From Litoribrevibacter albus (GTDB lineage: Bacteria > Pseudomonadota > Gammaproteobacteria > Pseudomonadales > Litoribrevibacteraceae), in contig NZ_BSNM01000009.1 in NCBI RefSeq assembly GCF_030159995.1, positions 175,632-239,631 on the forward strand: a DNA stretch of 64,000 nt. The letters run 5' to 3'. This document shows, one piece after another, positions 29,566 to 39,260 of the stretch. Position 1 is the first letter of the stretch. Every line of letters begins with the position of its first letter. The position numbers were made by a program, and so were the translations under genes. Below the pieces are notes generated by a model. That model was not told where the DNA came from and did no database searches. It saw nothing but the letters and a program-made list of their open reading frames with translations.

Positions 29566-29938
29566 AAGTCACCTCCTATCTAACGATGAGTGGGATCTAA
29601 AGTATAGTTGAAGATACTCATTCGATTGGGCCTCAAACTACCCTTGGTCGAGGAATTGCCAAGAAATTTTTCCTCTCCACTGCTCATCCATACCGTACTC
29701 TTAAGCACTAAAGTATTACTCCTTCTTCAGCACTTTTTGTTTATGAGACCTACGGACGCTATTCACTACGAAATAATTGTTAGAGCCCTGCATCCTTGCT
29801 AGCTTCAGCTCAGATCAAGACGGTTACTAATGTCAGGCGGCACCAACCACAACAACGGATTCAACAAGTTAACAACACCAGGAACAGGCTCATAAAAAGC
29901 CGTTAGGACGAGCTTTGTATATTAGGGAATGATGAGTA

Positions 29939-31438
29939 ATGAGAATAACCATTCAGGAAATATTTGACGTTCTGGGAATTAATTCAGACGCTCCGAACAC
30001 CAGCTTGGAACCAATCACAAATTTCAAGCAAGCACACCAGAACGCCCTATTCTTTGCTATTCAAAGCCCTTATGGAAAAGGCTGGGAACAACTAGACGAA
30101 GTGAGAAACAATGGAGTTCAATGGGCCGTCGTTCCAGAAAACATCGAAGGGTTAAGCTGCCAAGGGCTTAACTTGATTCCCGTTCCTGACCCTATTCAGC
30201 TCTTGGGACAACTGGCACGCAAGCATCTTAACTATCCACCTAACCTAATTGCAGTCACAGGCACCAATGGCAAAAGTTCAATCAGTTATTACTGTGCACA
30301 GTTATCTCAACAAGTAGGACTCCATTCTGGCATCATCGGCACCTTTGGTGTTGGCCCTTTAGAGGCAATAAAACCTAGCCCCAGAACAACACCGGATATT
30401 ATTTATCTTCATCACACCATGAATGACATGGCTCTCGCAGAAGTAAAAACAGTGGCCTTTGAAGCGTCATCTGAAGGTCTGGATCAACGTCGTTTAGAAG
30501 GCATCCCCGTTGAAGTCGCCATCTTCACCAACTTCAGCCGTGATCACCTGAACTATCACAATACAATGGAAGCGTACCTTTCCGCGAAGAAGAAGTTGTT
30601 CTCCCACCCTGACTTAAAACTTGCGGTCATCAACATCGACGATCCTTTTGCCGAATCCATGATCGAAGGTAAAGACTATAAATGTTATCGCTACAGTCTC
30701 ATTCAACCTGACGCAGACTTCTTCGCAAACATCCTCAGTTATGAGGCCGACTATCAAATCATCGACTTACACACCCCCATAGGGAATCAATTAATCAATC
30801 TACCCTTATTGGGAGACTTCAATACCTCAAATGCTCTCGCAGCGTTAGCGGCCCTATGGGATTCAATAGAAGACAAAACAGCACTCATTCAAGCCCTTTC
30901 TTTTCTTCATGGGGCACCAGGTCGTATGCAACAAATCAAGCTCGACAAACAGCCTCTGGTTGTCGTCGATTATGCCCATACTCCCGATGCGCTTGAGGTA
31001 TCTCTAAGAGCTTTAGGACAACACACGTCAGGAAAAATATATTGCGTGTTTGGTTGCGGAGGCGACAGAGACAAAGGAAAACGTCCTTTAATGACCGAAG
31101 CCGCCTTGATGGGCTCTGACGTCGTGATACTCACCACTGACAACCCCCGCTTTGAAGACCCACTTGCCATCATTAACGATGCCTGTGAACTCATATCACC
31201 GGAAGTATTTGCCCCCCAAAGCAAACTCCAGCGATATGTCGATCGACGAGAAGCCATTGAAAAGGCAATTAATCAGGCAGGCCCAGAAGACACGATTCTT
31301 ATCGCTGGAAAAGGCCATGAAACCTATCAGGAAGTGTGTGGCGTAAAACACCACTTTAATGATGTTGAAGAGGCTCAATGTGCGCTCAATAAAAGAGCCG
31401 CACATGAACTTGAAAGGCTTTTAGAGCCGGCTGTGTGA
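29939..31438 (+). CDS. murE: MurE-type UDP-MurNAc-tripeptide ligase, outside a dcw cluster
   Basis: 499 residues with the Mur ligase order: an N-terminal UDP-binding domain; an ATP-binding loop ITGTNGKSSISYYCAQ (about 110) and TNFSRDHLNYH in the central domain; and a C-terminal domain with GCGGDRDKGKRPLM, DNPRFEDP and GKGHETYQE. DNPR is the motif associated with meso-diaminopimelate as substrate. It adds the third residue to the peptidoglycan stem. Here it stands alone, without murF, mraY or ftsI, so it may be a second copy or a specialised paralogue. Confidence 0.88.
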   Translation: MRITIQEIFDVLGINSDAPNTSLEPITNFKQAHQNALFFAIQSPYGKGWEQLDEVRNNGVQWAVVPENIEGLSCQGLNLIPVPDPIQLLGQLARKHLNYPPNLIAVTGTNGKSSISYYCAQLSQQVGLHSGIIGTFGVGPLEAIKPSPRTTPDIIYLHHTMNDMALAEVKTVAFEASSEGLDQRRLEGIPVEVAIFTNFSRDHLNYHNTMEAYLSAKKKLFSHPDLKLAVINIDDPFAESMIEGKDYKCYRYSLIQPDADFFANILSYEADYQIIDLHTPIGNQLINLPLLGDFNTSNALAALAALWDSIEDKTALIQALSFLHGAPGRMQQIKLDKQPLVVVDYAHTPDALEVSLRALGQHTSGKIYCVFGCGGDRDKGKRPLMTEAALMGSDVVILTTDNPRFEDPLAIINDACELISPEVFAPQSKLQRYVDRREAIEKAINQAGPEDTILIAGKGHETYQEVCGVKHHFNDVEEAQCALNKRAAHELERLLEPAV

Positions 31439-31460
31439 GGGATCTTCTCGAATGACCTAT

Positions 31461-31507
31461 ACAAAGGTCTAACTACAAAACAAAGGTCTAACTACAAAAC
31501 AAAGGTC
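31461..31507 (+). repeat. 19-bp tandem repeat after murE
   Basis: ACAAAGGTCTAACTACAAA occurs twice without change, then a third partial copy ACAAAGGTC. It starts 23 bp after the murE stop. No coding or hairpin role was seen. Confidence 0.85.
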
Positions 31508-31536
31508 AAACGACTGAAAAGCCTACGTCAACCTCT

Positions 31537-31752
31537 CTAGCCAACCTGAACTAGCTGTTTGATTTTCACAGCCTTTTCAAAATAATCCAGCTGATGGGTT
31601 CTGATCCACCATTCGGCGGCTTCCATCAACAACTCTGGATCGTCGTTCTTATTCGCAAAGAAGGCATAGAAAGAAAGCCCGACATTATCACCCTTGCTGG
31701 CAATTTTCTTATCACAGATTTCGATAATTTTATTTCTCAGGCTTTCTCTCAT
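31537..31752 (-). CDS. small hypothetical protein
   Basis: 71 residues, helical, charged, no membrane segment, with GLSFYAFFANKNDDPELLMEAAEWWI in the middle. I set the start at the ATG preceded by GTAGGTG; a GTG two codons earlier is possible. No family was recognised. It lies 62 bp from the next gene on the same strand. Confidence 0.5.
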   Translation of the reverse strand: MRESLRNKIIEICDKKIASKGDNVGLSFYAFFANKNDDPELLMEAAEWWIRTHQLDYFEKAVKIKQLVQVG

Positions 31753-31814
31753 AAACACCTACATGGCTCTTAATAACATCAGTAATAGCTCAACCAACAA
31801 GCTAATAATCCGTC

Positions 31815-32516
31815 TTAAAAAGTATTCTGTACTTCGAGTCTAAGCTCATCTTTCGCCCCAGACTCCAAACACGCACCATGAGCTGCGACCAGGGCATCAA
31901 AATCGAGAGCGAGTAGTTTTTCAAAATCAGATTTCATGGAACTGCCTTTGGGTGTCACTCGTTTCAACCAAGGAGGCCCAATGTTAATCCCCGTTTTGAA
32001 TCCGAGTAATTTGAAGACGAACTTGGTAAATCGAGAGAAATAACTCCAATCTGCATGATACTGAACGCTGTCAGTGGTAATCAGAAGCTTATGGTCATTT
32101 AAAAGTAACGCTGCTTCCGGGTATTGAGCTGTTTCAAACACAAAGAAAGTAGAATTAGGAAAAGGACTTTCAGTTTCCGAAGAAATTAATCGTGTAGCTT
32201 TGGGATTTGGATAGGTATCTTGACCACTTTGAGCCCAAAATTCACATTGATAACGTTCCAGATAAAACGAGTCGTCTAAGCCATGAAAGTCACCTAGGCG
32301 GATGATTCGCTTTACCTTGCCAAGCGCCTCAAGAGAGCTCAACCCTTCTTCATTCATACGAACGGGATTAATTAACGTCAGGTCGCCATCATCTTCAAGA
32401 ACAATCATGTTCCGGTTCATTCGCATCCCTGGTCCCATCTTAATACTGCCATGTAGAAAATAGACGCCAGGATACAAAGCTTTCAATTCATCGTGCGGAT
32501 ACGCAGGTGGGTACAT
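31815..32516 (-). CDS. metallo-hydrolase-like (DUF4336-type) hypothetical protein
   Basis: 233 residues with a metallo-beta-lactamase-like outline: NRNMIVLEDDGDLTLINPV, then IIRLGDFHGLDDSFYL where active enzymes have HxHxDH, and ALVAAHGACL near the end. Only some metal ligands remain (Asp, His), so it may be a degenerate or DUF4336-like member. No signal peptide. A very good GGAGGAG lies just before the ATG. The 333-bp gap on its 5' side (32517-32849) contains the divergent promoters, with no motif I can name. Confidence 0.6.
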   Translation of the reverse strand: MYPPAYPHDELKALYPGVYFLHGSIKMGPGMRMNRNMIVLEDDGDLTLINPVRMNEEGLSSLEALGKVKRIIRLGDFHGLDDSFYLERYQCEFWAQSGQDTYPNPKATRLISSETESPFPNSTFFVFETAQYPEAALLLNDHKLLITTDSVQYHADWSYFSRFTKFVFKLLGFKTGINIGPPWLKRVTPKGSSMKSDFEKLLALDFDALVAAHGACLESGAKDELRLEVQNTF

Positions 32517-32849
32517 AACTCCTCCTTGAGAAATAGAGATTTATTTTTAGACGTACATCCTTTTAACGCCAACTGTATTTATTCATAAATAAGGAGAGAG
32601 TACAAATGAACCTACAATGAAATCGACTTAAACCATAGTCACAATAAAGCTATCCAGCTTGTTCCTTATCTACCGACGCATGTAGTTAAACACAGGATAA
32701 GAATTAAACGTATTCTCATTTTATTTCTGTTAATAGTTTAACTTCACAAACGTATTCAACGACTTAGCGATCATTCATTTTGTACCTTCTATAACTCTCA
32801 ACTAATCTTATTGGATCACATTATTTGTTAATTGGGCTTATGTAGAATC

Positions 32850-34013
32850 ATGGATGAATTTTTACCTGAATCCATTGTAAAACTCCGCGACTTAACGCGA
32901 GAGCTAACCGAGGCCGAAATCAGCCCCAGGGCAGCACAAGTGGACAAGAATGCATGCTGGCCTCAACACTCAATGTATACGTTAGCGGATGCAGGCTTAC
33001 TCGGTTTACATGTACCCAAACGATTCGGAGGTCACGAGCAAGGTCTCTTAGCGCTGGCCGTCATTGGTGAGACCATTGCAAATGGCTGCTCTTCTTCGGC
33101 ACTCTGTTATGCCATGCATTGTGTAGGCACCGCCGTTATTACCGCCAAGGCTACGCCATACCATGAAGACAAATACTTAAAACCCATCGCTGACAACCAA
33201 CATATCACTACACTGGCCTTGTCTGAACTGGGGACAGGTGCCCACTTTTATGTACCGCAAACAAAGTTGCAGCTTCAGGAAAACGAATTCATTGTAAATG
33301 GGAAAAAGCAGTTCGTGACCAACGGTAACCATGCGAATTCCTACGTTATTTCTACAGTTGCAAGCAGCCAAAAAGCAGAAGAAGGCGACTTTTCCTGCCT
33401 TATGGTTGACCAAGGTTCAGAAGGAATAATCTGGGATGAACCCTGGCAGGGATTCGGAATGCGTGGTAACTCATCGAGAGCAATGCAACTCAACAATGTT
33501 CATGTTCCAACGGAAAACCTACTCGGCGAAGAAGGCGATCAAATATGGTATACCTTTGAAGTCGTTGCACCCTATTTCCTGATTGCAATGGCGGGAACCT
33601 ACATTGGTTTAGCACAATCAGCTCTCGATATTGCAACCAATCACATTAAAAACAGACATTACAGTCATTCAGGAGAAACCCTGGCAGACGTCCCCACTCT
33701 GCAATATCGATTGGCTGAAATGCATATCGCGCTTCAGAAAAGCCGTGGTTTGCTCTATCGAGCAGCCTACATGGGAGACATCGGTGATAATCAAGCCACT
33801 AAAATGATTTTAATGGCAAAAGCTGATGCCGCAGATCTGGCAGTCAATATTTGTAATGAAGCGATGACCTGTTGTGGGGGCAGTGCATATCGTGAAAACA
33901 GCGATCTAACCCGTCTATTACGAGATGCCAGAGCTGGTCATATCATGTCTCCAACAACTGACCTATTAAAAATATGGTGTGGTCGTCTTCTTCTCGACTT
34001 GCCTTTGATTTAG
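32850..34013 (+). CDS. acyl-CoA dehydrogenase family protein
   Basis: 387 residues with the three-part acyl-CoA dehydrogenase fold: N-terminal helices, the beta domain with ALSELGTGAHFYVPQTKL and KKQFVTNGNHA (flavin-facing), and C-terminal helices with AMTCCGGSAYRENSDLTRLLRDARAG. The catalytic Glu of common members is not obvious by eye. It may oxidise a small acyl-CoA or a related substrate. I chose the ATG at 32850; the TTG six codons earlier lacks a ribosome-binding site too. The diguanylate cyclase gene follows after 12 bp. Confidence 0.85.
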   Translation: MDEFLPESIVKLRDLTRELTEAEISPRAAQVDKNACWPQHSMYTLADAGLLGLHVPKRFGGHEQGLLALAVIGETIANGCSSSALCYAMHCVGTAVITAKATPYHEDKYLKPIADNQHITTLALSELGTGAHFYVPQTKLQLQENEFIVNGKKQFVTNGNHANSYVISTVASSQKAEEGDFSCLMVDQGSEGIIWDEPWQGFGMRGNSSRAMQLNNVHVPTENLLGEEGDQIWYTFEVVAPYFLIAMAGTYIGLAQSALDIATNHIKNRHYSHSGETLADVPTLQYRLAEMHIALQKSRGLLYRAAYMGDIGDNQATKMILMAKADAADLAVNICNEAMTCCGGSAYRENSDLTRLLRDARAGHIMSPTTDLLKIWCGRLLLDLPLI

Positions 34014-34025
34014 CTGTGTTAACGC

Positions 34026-35423
34026 ATGATAATCTCCGCACTCCACATCGTTAATGAGCAAGGCGCCAATGCTCATATTTCAAAGTTGAATCAAGCTTTA
34101 GAGAAGATTGATGTCTTTCTCACGGAGTGCAATATCTCAACCCTGGAGCTTGATTGTCTACGACATAAAAACGCGACATCAGAACAGCCCTGCCTGGCCT
34201 TTATATCCCCTACCATTAACAATCCGATTCAAGTTGCCAAACAGATACGAAGCCTGTTATCCGATATAGATTTCATTTTCCTGGTTGAAGGATCATCTCA
34301 GGAATTGTTAACTGAGTTACAATCCCCCACCTCGGTACTTGGTAGCCATTGGGAGGTTAAAGATATCCATTCTGAAGGATTCATTCATCAGCTCAGTACG
34401 TCATTAAAGGCTGTACACAAGAGAAGAAAATTTCGTACAACGCTTACTCATCTACAAAACAAATTGAAAGCAACGTCAAAACCCAAAGTATCCGAACTGC
34501 AAAAATACACAGTGTCACTACAGCACTTGTCCCACATTGTGGAACACGCACACGACGCCATCATCGCAACAACGAGTGACGGTATTATCGTGAAATGGAA
34601 CCAGGCCTCCCAAAAGATTTTCCATATGAGCAGTGACGAGGCCGTCGGTACATCCATTTTTGAAATTTACGACCATGACTGGGGACGCCGTCTGCAGACT
34701 GACTACCACTCATTATTTAATTCTGATCATGGATTCATTGAGCATGAGATTTCAATTACTCGCGCTGTAGATCTTCAAGAGAACTATTACAACATCATCC
34801 TATCGGTGATCAGAGATAACAACGGGGAAGACATTGGTGTGTCAGCGGTAATGAGAGACATCACCGAGAAAAAAGCCACAGAGAATATTCTTGCTGAAAT
34901 CAGAAAAGATCTGGAAAAGATGTCTTATGAGGATGGATTAACAAGCGTTGCAAACCGACGAATGTTTGATAAAGCACTTCGCAACGAATGGGGGCGTCTG
35001 CTGAGAACCCAAAGCCCGCTTTCCATTATCATGTTCGACATTGATTATTTTAAGCACTACAACGACACCTATGGTCATCAAGAGGGGGACAAGTGCCTGA
35101 AGAAAGTGGCAGAGATTCTTAAAAATGAAATAAAAAGATCTTCGGATCTGATTGCTCGTTATGGAGGTGAAGAGTTTATTTTATTACTTCCAGGAACCAA
35201 CGAAGAGGATGCAAAGTCACTCGCACTGAAGTGTTGTACTGCGGTACGGAAAGCAAACATCCCTCATGACTCGTCGGAGATTTCCAACACAGTGACGGTT
35301 AGTGGCGGTGTGGGCTCCTTAATTCCCATACAAACCAGCAAACCGGAAGCAATTATCAAAATGGCCGATAACATGCTTTATATTGCTAAAAAAAATGGTC
35401 GAAACCAGGTGCAGCCTACCTAA
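34026..35423 (+). CDS. PAS-GGDEF diguanylate cyclase
   Basis: 465 residues: a degenerate response-receiver-like N-terminal part (about 1-130), a coiled stretch, a PAS domain (about 170-290) with HAHDAIIATTSDGIIVKWNQ and AVMRDITEKK, and a GGDEF domain (about 300-465). The active site reads RYGGEEFILLLPG, so c-di-GMP synthesis from GTP is expected. There is no RxxD inhibitory site just before GGEEF. It is soluble. It sits 12 bp after the dehydrogenase gene, probably in one transcript. Confidence 0.9.
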   Translation: MIISALHIVNEQGANAHISKLNQALEKIDVFLTECNISTLELDCLRHKNATSEQPCLAFISPTINNPIQVAKQIRSLLSDIDFIFLVEGSSQELLTELQSPTSVLGSHWEVKDIHSEGFIHQLSTSLKAVHKRRKFRTTLTHLQNKLKATSKPKVSELQKYTVSLQHLSHIVEHAHDAIIATTSDGIIVKWNQASQKIFHMSSDEAVGTSIFEIYDHDWGRRLQTDYHSLFNSDHGFIEHEISITRAVDLQENYYNIILSVIRDNNGEDIGVSAVMRDITEKKATENILAEIRKDLEKMSYEDGLTSVANRRMFDKALRNEWGRLLRTQSPLSIIMFDIDYFKHYNDTYGHQEGDKCLKKVAEILKNEIKRSSDLIARYGGEEFILLLPGTNEEDAKSLALKCCTAVRKANIPHDSSEISNTVTVSGGVGSLIPIQTSKPEAIIKMADNMLYIAKKNGRNQVQPT

Positions 35424-35793
35424 TATAAACAATGCCTCACGCTATTACATGGATACCACGTCACCAACGTCATTAAAGACAAGGATCAGAAAGTTGCGCC
35501 GTCCGGGTTAACGAAATCCTCCCCTCCTCTAGACAACCCCAGATATCCTCATATCAGAAAATATGCTGATTCTATTTAAACGAACGCCAATCCATCCATT
35601 TTTATGGCTACGTCCCGATTCACCGAGAACTACCGACATAATAGGCTCGGAGCGCCTTTTTAAGATTTTGACTGATTTAACAAAACTAACATTCTGTTTT
35701 TGCCGATCATAGAATTTATCGGTATTTTCCCTTCGTTAAACGCCTTTCAAACCTTTAAATTTCTCTCATGTGATATGACAAAAAGGATGTGTC

Positions 35794-36495
35794 ATGGATA
35801 TCATCATTAATCAACATATTCAAAAACAGGTTCAGCAACTCAAGCGTCTTTCTGATCGGGCTATTGGCCAGGATTTCAAGAAACAAGTCGACAATGCCAT
35901 TGATATAACCCTGGCGAGCGGAGCGGTGTACAACCGCCTACAAAGAACCTATTCCGCCAACGTCACCAAGCAGGATCAAAAACGCGTGGCAGCAGGTCGT
36001 ATAACGACTGAGAGTGTAACCTTTTCACAAAGATCCAGCGGCGGCTCATCATTAAGAAAACTGGAACAAGCGATGAAGACAGGCGCTGGTTTACCAAGTA
36101 ATGTGACCAGAACAGTAAACGAAGTTGCTGTGGCCTCAAATCAGCCTCAAGCAATCAATTTGCTTTCACTGTTGCACCCTATGCTCAGAAACGATGTAAC
36201 AAAAAATGATAGCGGTGTTCAGCGCGCAGCGACTGCGTTGGGGCTGGCTGCTACAACTGCGGGATTTGTTGCAACCAGCGGCGTTGCAGGTGCAACCGTA
36301 AACTGGCTTGGCCGTATTGCAACCTATTCCGGCTTTACAATGTCTTTGATTAAACCCGATGCACCAGACAAAGCATTCCACCAATTAAGTAACTACATTG
36401 CGTGCTTGAGCGCCTGGTGCCAAAAATCCTGTCAATTAATTGATAATGCAGATCCAGAAGGTCAATGGAGCTTCAGAGACGTACACATCGGATAG
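35794..36495 (+). CDS. hypothetical protein with internal hydrophobic hairpin
   Basis: 233 residues. The N-terminal half is polar and basic; residues about 148-190 form an Ala/Gly-rich hydrophobic stretch (ALGLAATTAGFVATSGVAGA) that could be one or two membrane segments; the tail has a Cys pair (CLSAWCQKSC). No family was recognised. It is followed by a strong terminator. The 370 bp upstream (35424-35793) hold its promoter, with nothing I can name. Confidence 0.55.
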   Translation: MDIIINQHIQKQVQQLKRLSDRAIGQDFKKQVDNAIDITLASGAVYNRLQRTYSANVTKQDQKRVAAGRITTESVTFSQRSSGGSSLRKLEQAMKTGAGLPSNVTRTVNEVAVASNQPQAINLLSLLHPMLRNDVTKNDSGVQRAATALGLAATTAGFVATSGVAGATVNWLGRIATYSGFTMSLIKPDAPDKAFHQLSNYIACLSAWCQKSCQLIDNADPEGQWSFRDVHIG

Positions 36496-36518
36496 CATTT
36501 TAGGAAAGCTTCCACATT

Positions 36519-36555
36519 AAAAAGCCGAGTATTTGTCATGAACACTCGGCTTTTT
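36519..36555. terminator. bidirectional intrinsic terminator
   Basis: AAAAAGCCGAGT and ACTCGGCTTTTT form a 12-bp stem with a 13-nt loop, with A- and T-runs at the two sides. It serves the upstream plus-strand gene and the convergent GNAT gene. Confidence 0.85.
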
Positions 36556-36570
36556 AATGGAACATCGAAA

Positions 36571-37062
36571 CTACTCGTCCAGCAGCAGTTGCCAATACCC
36601 GACATCAATCCACTGTCCAAACTTGTAGCCTACTTGCCTAAAGTGACCAACTTGCGTCATGCCGAACTTTTCATGGATCGCAACACTCGCAGGATTCGGT
36701 AAGGTAATTACGCTGATAACAGCACGAATAGACTGCGCTTTGAGTCGCTCAAAAAGCGCTTCGTAGAGTCGGCTACCCGTGCCTTTGGTAGCCCCACCAT
36801 TTGCGATATAGATGGAAACTTCGACGGTATGACGGTAAGCCGTGCGCGGGTTCCAAGGCTTTGCATAAGCGTAGCCAACGATCTCGCCATTCTCTTCCGC
36901 GACCAACCAAGGCAGCCCCGAGTTAAGAACAGTCTCAATTCGGCTTTCCATCTCTGTAGAAGTAACAGTTTCCTCTTCAAAGGTTGCAGCACTGTTCTCG
37001 ATATAGTGATTGTAAATGGCTGCGATTTGGGCTGCGTCACTGGACTGTATCGGGCGAATCAT
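36571..37062 (-). CDS. GNAT N-acetyltransferase (phosphinothricin acetyltransferase-like)
   Basis: 163 residues. MIRPIQSSDAAQIAAIYNHY and ENSAATFEEETVT at the N-terminus, GYAYAKPWNPRTAYRHTVEV and the acetyl-CoA loop GGATKGTGSRLYEAL match the PAT/Bar-like GNAT subgroup. It would acetylate an amine on a small molecule; relatives act on methionine sulfoximine or phosphinothricin. I chose the ATG with GAGGA upstream; an in-frame start seven codons earlier is possible. Confidence 0.88.
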   Translation of the reverse strand: MIRPIQSSDAAQIAAIYNHYIENSAATFEEETVTSTEMESRIETVLNSGLPWLVAEENGEIVGYAYAKPWNPRTAYRHTVEVSIYIANGGATKGTGSRLYEALFERLKAQSIRAVISVITLPNPASVAIHEKFGMTQVGHFRQVGYKFGQWIDVGYWQLLLDE

Positions 37063-37087
37063 AAATGAATCCTCAACATACATAGGC

Positions 37088-37549
37088 TTATATCGAAGAG
37101 TTTACAGAAGAGTCTTGAACCGGATTAGCCTGATCTCGTTTACTTTTACTCTTACTTTTAACCACTAGATTTAGCACTACGAAAGTAACGGCCAAATAGG
37201 TAACAGTGGCAATATGTTTAATTACCACTTTATTTTCTGCCTGCGCTTCATAAGCAAGATAAGCATCTGTGATTGGCATTACCGTACCAAATAACGCAGC
37301 CCAAGCTAATACTTGGTAGTTCTTAAGATACAGTAAATACCCAATAATTAAGGCGACAAACAAGGTTCGCGACGCATAAATTTGAACCCAATCCGAATCA
37401 GCTAAGGAAAAGAGCTCTGTTCCCCGGACTAAAGAAAATCCAGCAGGATCAACATACGAAAAAATGGCATACGCCCCCTGAAGTGCAGCCATTAAGAAGA
37501 CTAAAACACATGCGAGTTTTTCCAGTAATTTGCCATTTGAATTATTCAT
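37088..37549 (-). CDS. four-helix membrane protein (DUF4267-like)
   Basis: 153 residues with about four membrane segments and a Ser/Lys-rich cytoplasmic tail. The pattern YASRTLFVALIIGYLLYLKNY and GTVMPITDAYLAYEAQ resembles the DUF4267 family, based on general shape only. Its stop lies 26 bp from the GNAT start on the same strand. Confidence 0.6.
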   Translation of the reverse strand: MNNSNGKLLEKLACVLVFLMAALQGAYAIFSYVDPAGFSLVRGTELFSLADSDWVQIYASRTLFVALIIGYLLYLKNYQVLAWAALFGTVMPITDAYLAYEAQAENKVVIKHIATVTYLAVTFVVLNLVVKSKSKSKRDQANPVQDSSVNSSI

Positions 37550-37716
37550 TGCTTACCTATCGTCCTAACACCGAGCCATCATTTTGAACCAGCATATATT
37601 AAAACACTGCATTAATCCGTTCCAAAACGTGGTCGTTTATAAGGAATGTACTGCAGCAAGACAGCTGGCCTCAGAACAATCAAACGCTGAGACCGATAGC
37701 CTTTATTAGTAAATTA

Positions 37717-38157
37717 TTAGAACGTATTTTTGAGATTTACCAAGGCGGTAGAAGCCCGTTCAGCTAAGTCTTTCCTCAAAGCGATAATGATCTCTGATTC
37801 TTCGGATAGAGTCGTATTCCGGCTGTGGTATTGCAAATCAAACGTGCAAGTCCCCTCTTGTTCTTCAGAAAATCTCATAGTCATTTGAGGCAAGACGCCT
37901 TCTAAATCACCTTGAGTGAGGAACAGACCCTTGGCTTCACTCTGGATAACTTCGATGGAAAGTTCGTATTCACCGCCTGGAAGCTGCAAAGTTTCAAGGT
38001 AAGTTTTTCCAACCGTTGCGTGTGGTAAGTCGTTATCAGACCTTATAGCCACCACTCCAGGAAACCAGTCTCCGTAATTCTCCATGTTGGTGACATAGTC
38101 GAATACAACGGCGACAGGTGCAGAAATCGTAGTACTTACTTTTGCCAGTTCAATCAT
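37717..38157 (-). CDS. SRPBCC-family (polyketide cyclase-like) protein
   Basis: 146 residues with the SRPBCC opening VSTTISAPVAVVFDYVTNMENYGDWFPGV and a C-terminal helix RKDLAERASTALVNL. These proteins enclose a hydrophobic ligand in a START-like cavity; the ligand is unknown. It is divergent from a LysR regulator, with a 129-bp shared promoter region, so control by that regulator is likely. Confidence 0.82.
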   Translation of the reverse strand: MIELAKVSTTISAPVAVVFDYVTNMENYGDWFPGVVAIRSDNDLPHATVGKTYLETLQLPGGEYELSIEVIQSEAKGLFLTQGDLEGVLPQMTMRFSEEQEGTCTFDLQYHSRNTTLSEESEIIIALRKDLAERASTALVNLKNTF

Positions 38158-38286
38158 TTTTGATCCCTATTTAGTGTGTTGAAACAGAACAAAAGTGACT
38201 ATATGAGCAGACTTAATTAGAATAAATTGAATTATTTAAAGACTTAGATTAACCAAAAAGAAACCAAAACAAGTTCGAAACATATC

Positions 38287-39177
38287 ATGTCAAAGCTTGA
38301 TCAGTATCAAACCTTCATTACCGTCGTTGAACAAGGAAGCATCACCAAAGCAGCGGCGTTGCTGAACCTGTCAGTACCCGCACTCAGCAAACAACTTGTT
38401 CAACTGGAAGAAAGTTTGCAAGTACAGCTCTTTCACCGATCTCATAAACGATTAGACATCACAGAGTCCGGCAAGCAGTTTTACCCCAAGTGCAAAGAGA
38501 TACTGTCATCCATAGATCATGCAGAAGAAACATTACTTTCTGAGCAAGAAAGCATAAGCGGCACGATTTCCATCACCCTTTCCAAAGCCTTATGCCGCTC
38601 AAAGATCATTGATATTTTATCCAGCTTTACCAGCAAACATCCCCGCATCAAGTTTGATGTTCAATTCAGCGATGAGCTTATAGACCTGTACGATAAAGAC
38701 ATCGACTTTGCTTTCCGCCTCGGCCGACTCAACGACAGCAGCACAATGGTGGCTATGCCATTGATTGAGACTCAACTCGTTGCCTGTGCAACGCCTGCCT
38801 ACATTCAAAACGCAGGTAAACCGAAAAGCTTTTCTTCACCTGGCAACGCAAAGTTCATCCTAATGTCGTCATTAAATCCTACGGGTGAACTGAAAGCCTT
38901 TTTAAACAAAGAAAAGTTCGACTTTGAGCAAGCGGTTTCACATACAACAAACGATGTCGAAGGTGTCTATCAACTAATTAACGGGAATATGGGGATTGGT
39001 ATGTTGCTGGATATTTCGGTACAAAAAGAGCTGGACGAAGGACGGTTTATTTCTGTGTTATCCGATTGCAACCTTCCCAGAAAACGCCTCTACCTTCTTT
39101 CAAAGAAAACACAATGGCAGACCAAGAAGCACAAAGCGTTTAAAGAACATATCAATCTGATGTTGTCGGAACCGTAG
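38287..39177 (+). CDS. LysR-family transcriptional regulator
   Basis: 296 residues with the N-terminal winged HTH (QTFITVVEQGSITKAAALLN, LSVPALSKQLVQLEESLQVQ) and a periplasmic-binding-protein-like effector domain (about 90-296). It is divergent from the SRPBCC gene. Its stop lies about 80 bp before the conserved structured element. Confidence 0.9.
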   Translation: MSKLDQYQTFITVVEQGSITKAAALLNLSVPALSKQLVQLEESLQVQLFHRSHKRLDITESGKQFYPKCKEILSSIDHAEETLLSEQESISGTISITLSKALCRSKIIDILSSFTSKHPRIKFDVQFSDELIDLYDKDIDFAFRLGRLNDSSTMVAMPLIETQLVACATPAYIQNAGKPKSFSSPGNAKFILMSSLNPTGELKAFLNKEKFDFEQAVSHTTNDVEGVYQLINGNMGIGMLLDISVQKELDEGRFISVLSDCNLPRKRLYLLSKKTQWQTKKHKAFKEHINLMLSEP

Positions 39178-39260
39178 ATTTGAACGGCATGAGACAGACC
39201 TAAACCTTGAGCTTGATGCCTCTTGATTGGACGATACGCCAACCACCTCCGCCTTGAATA

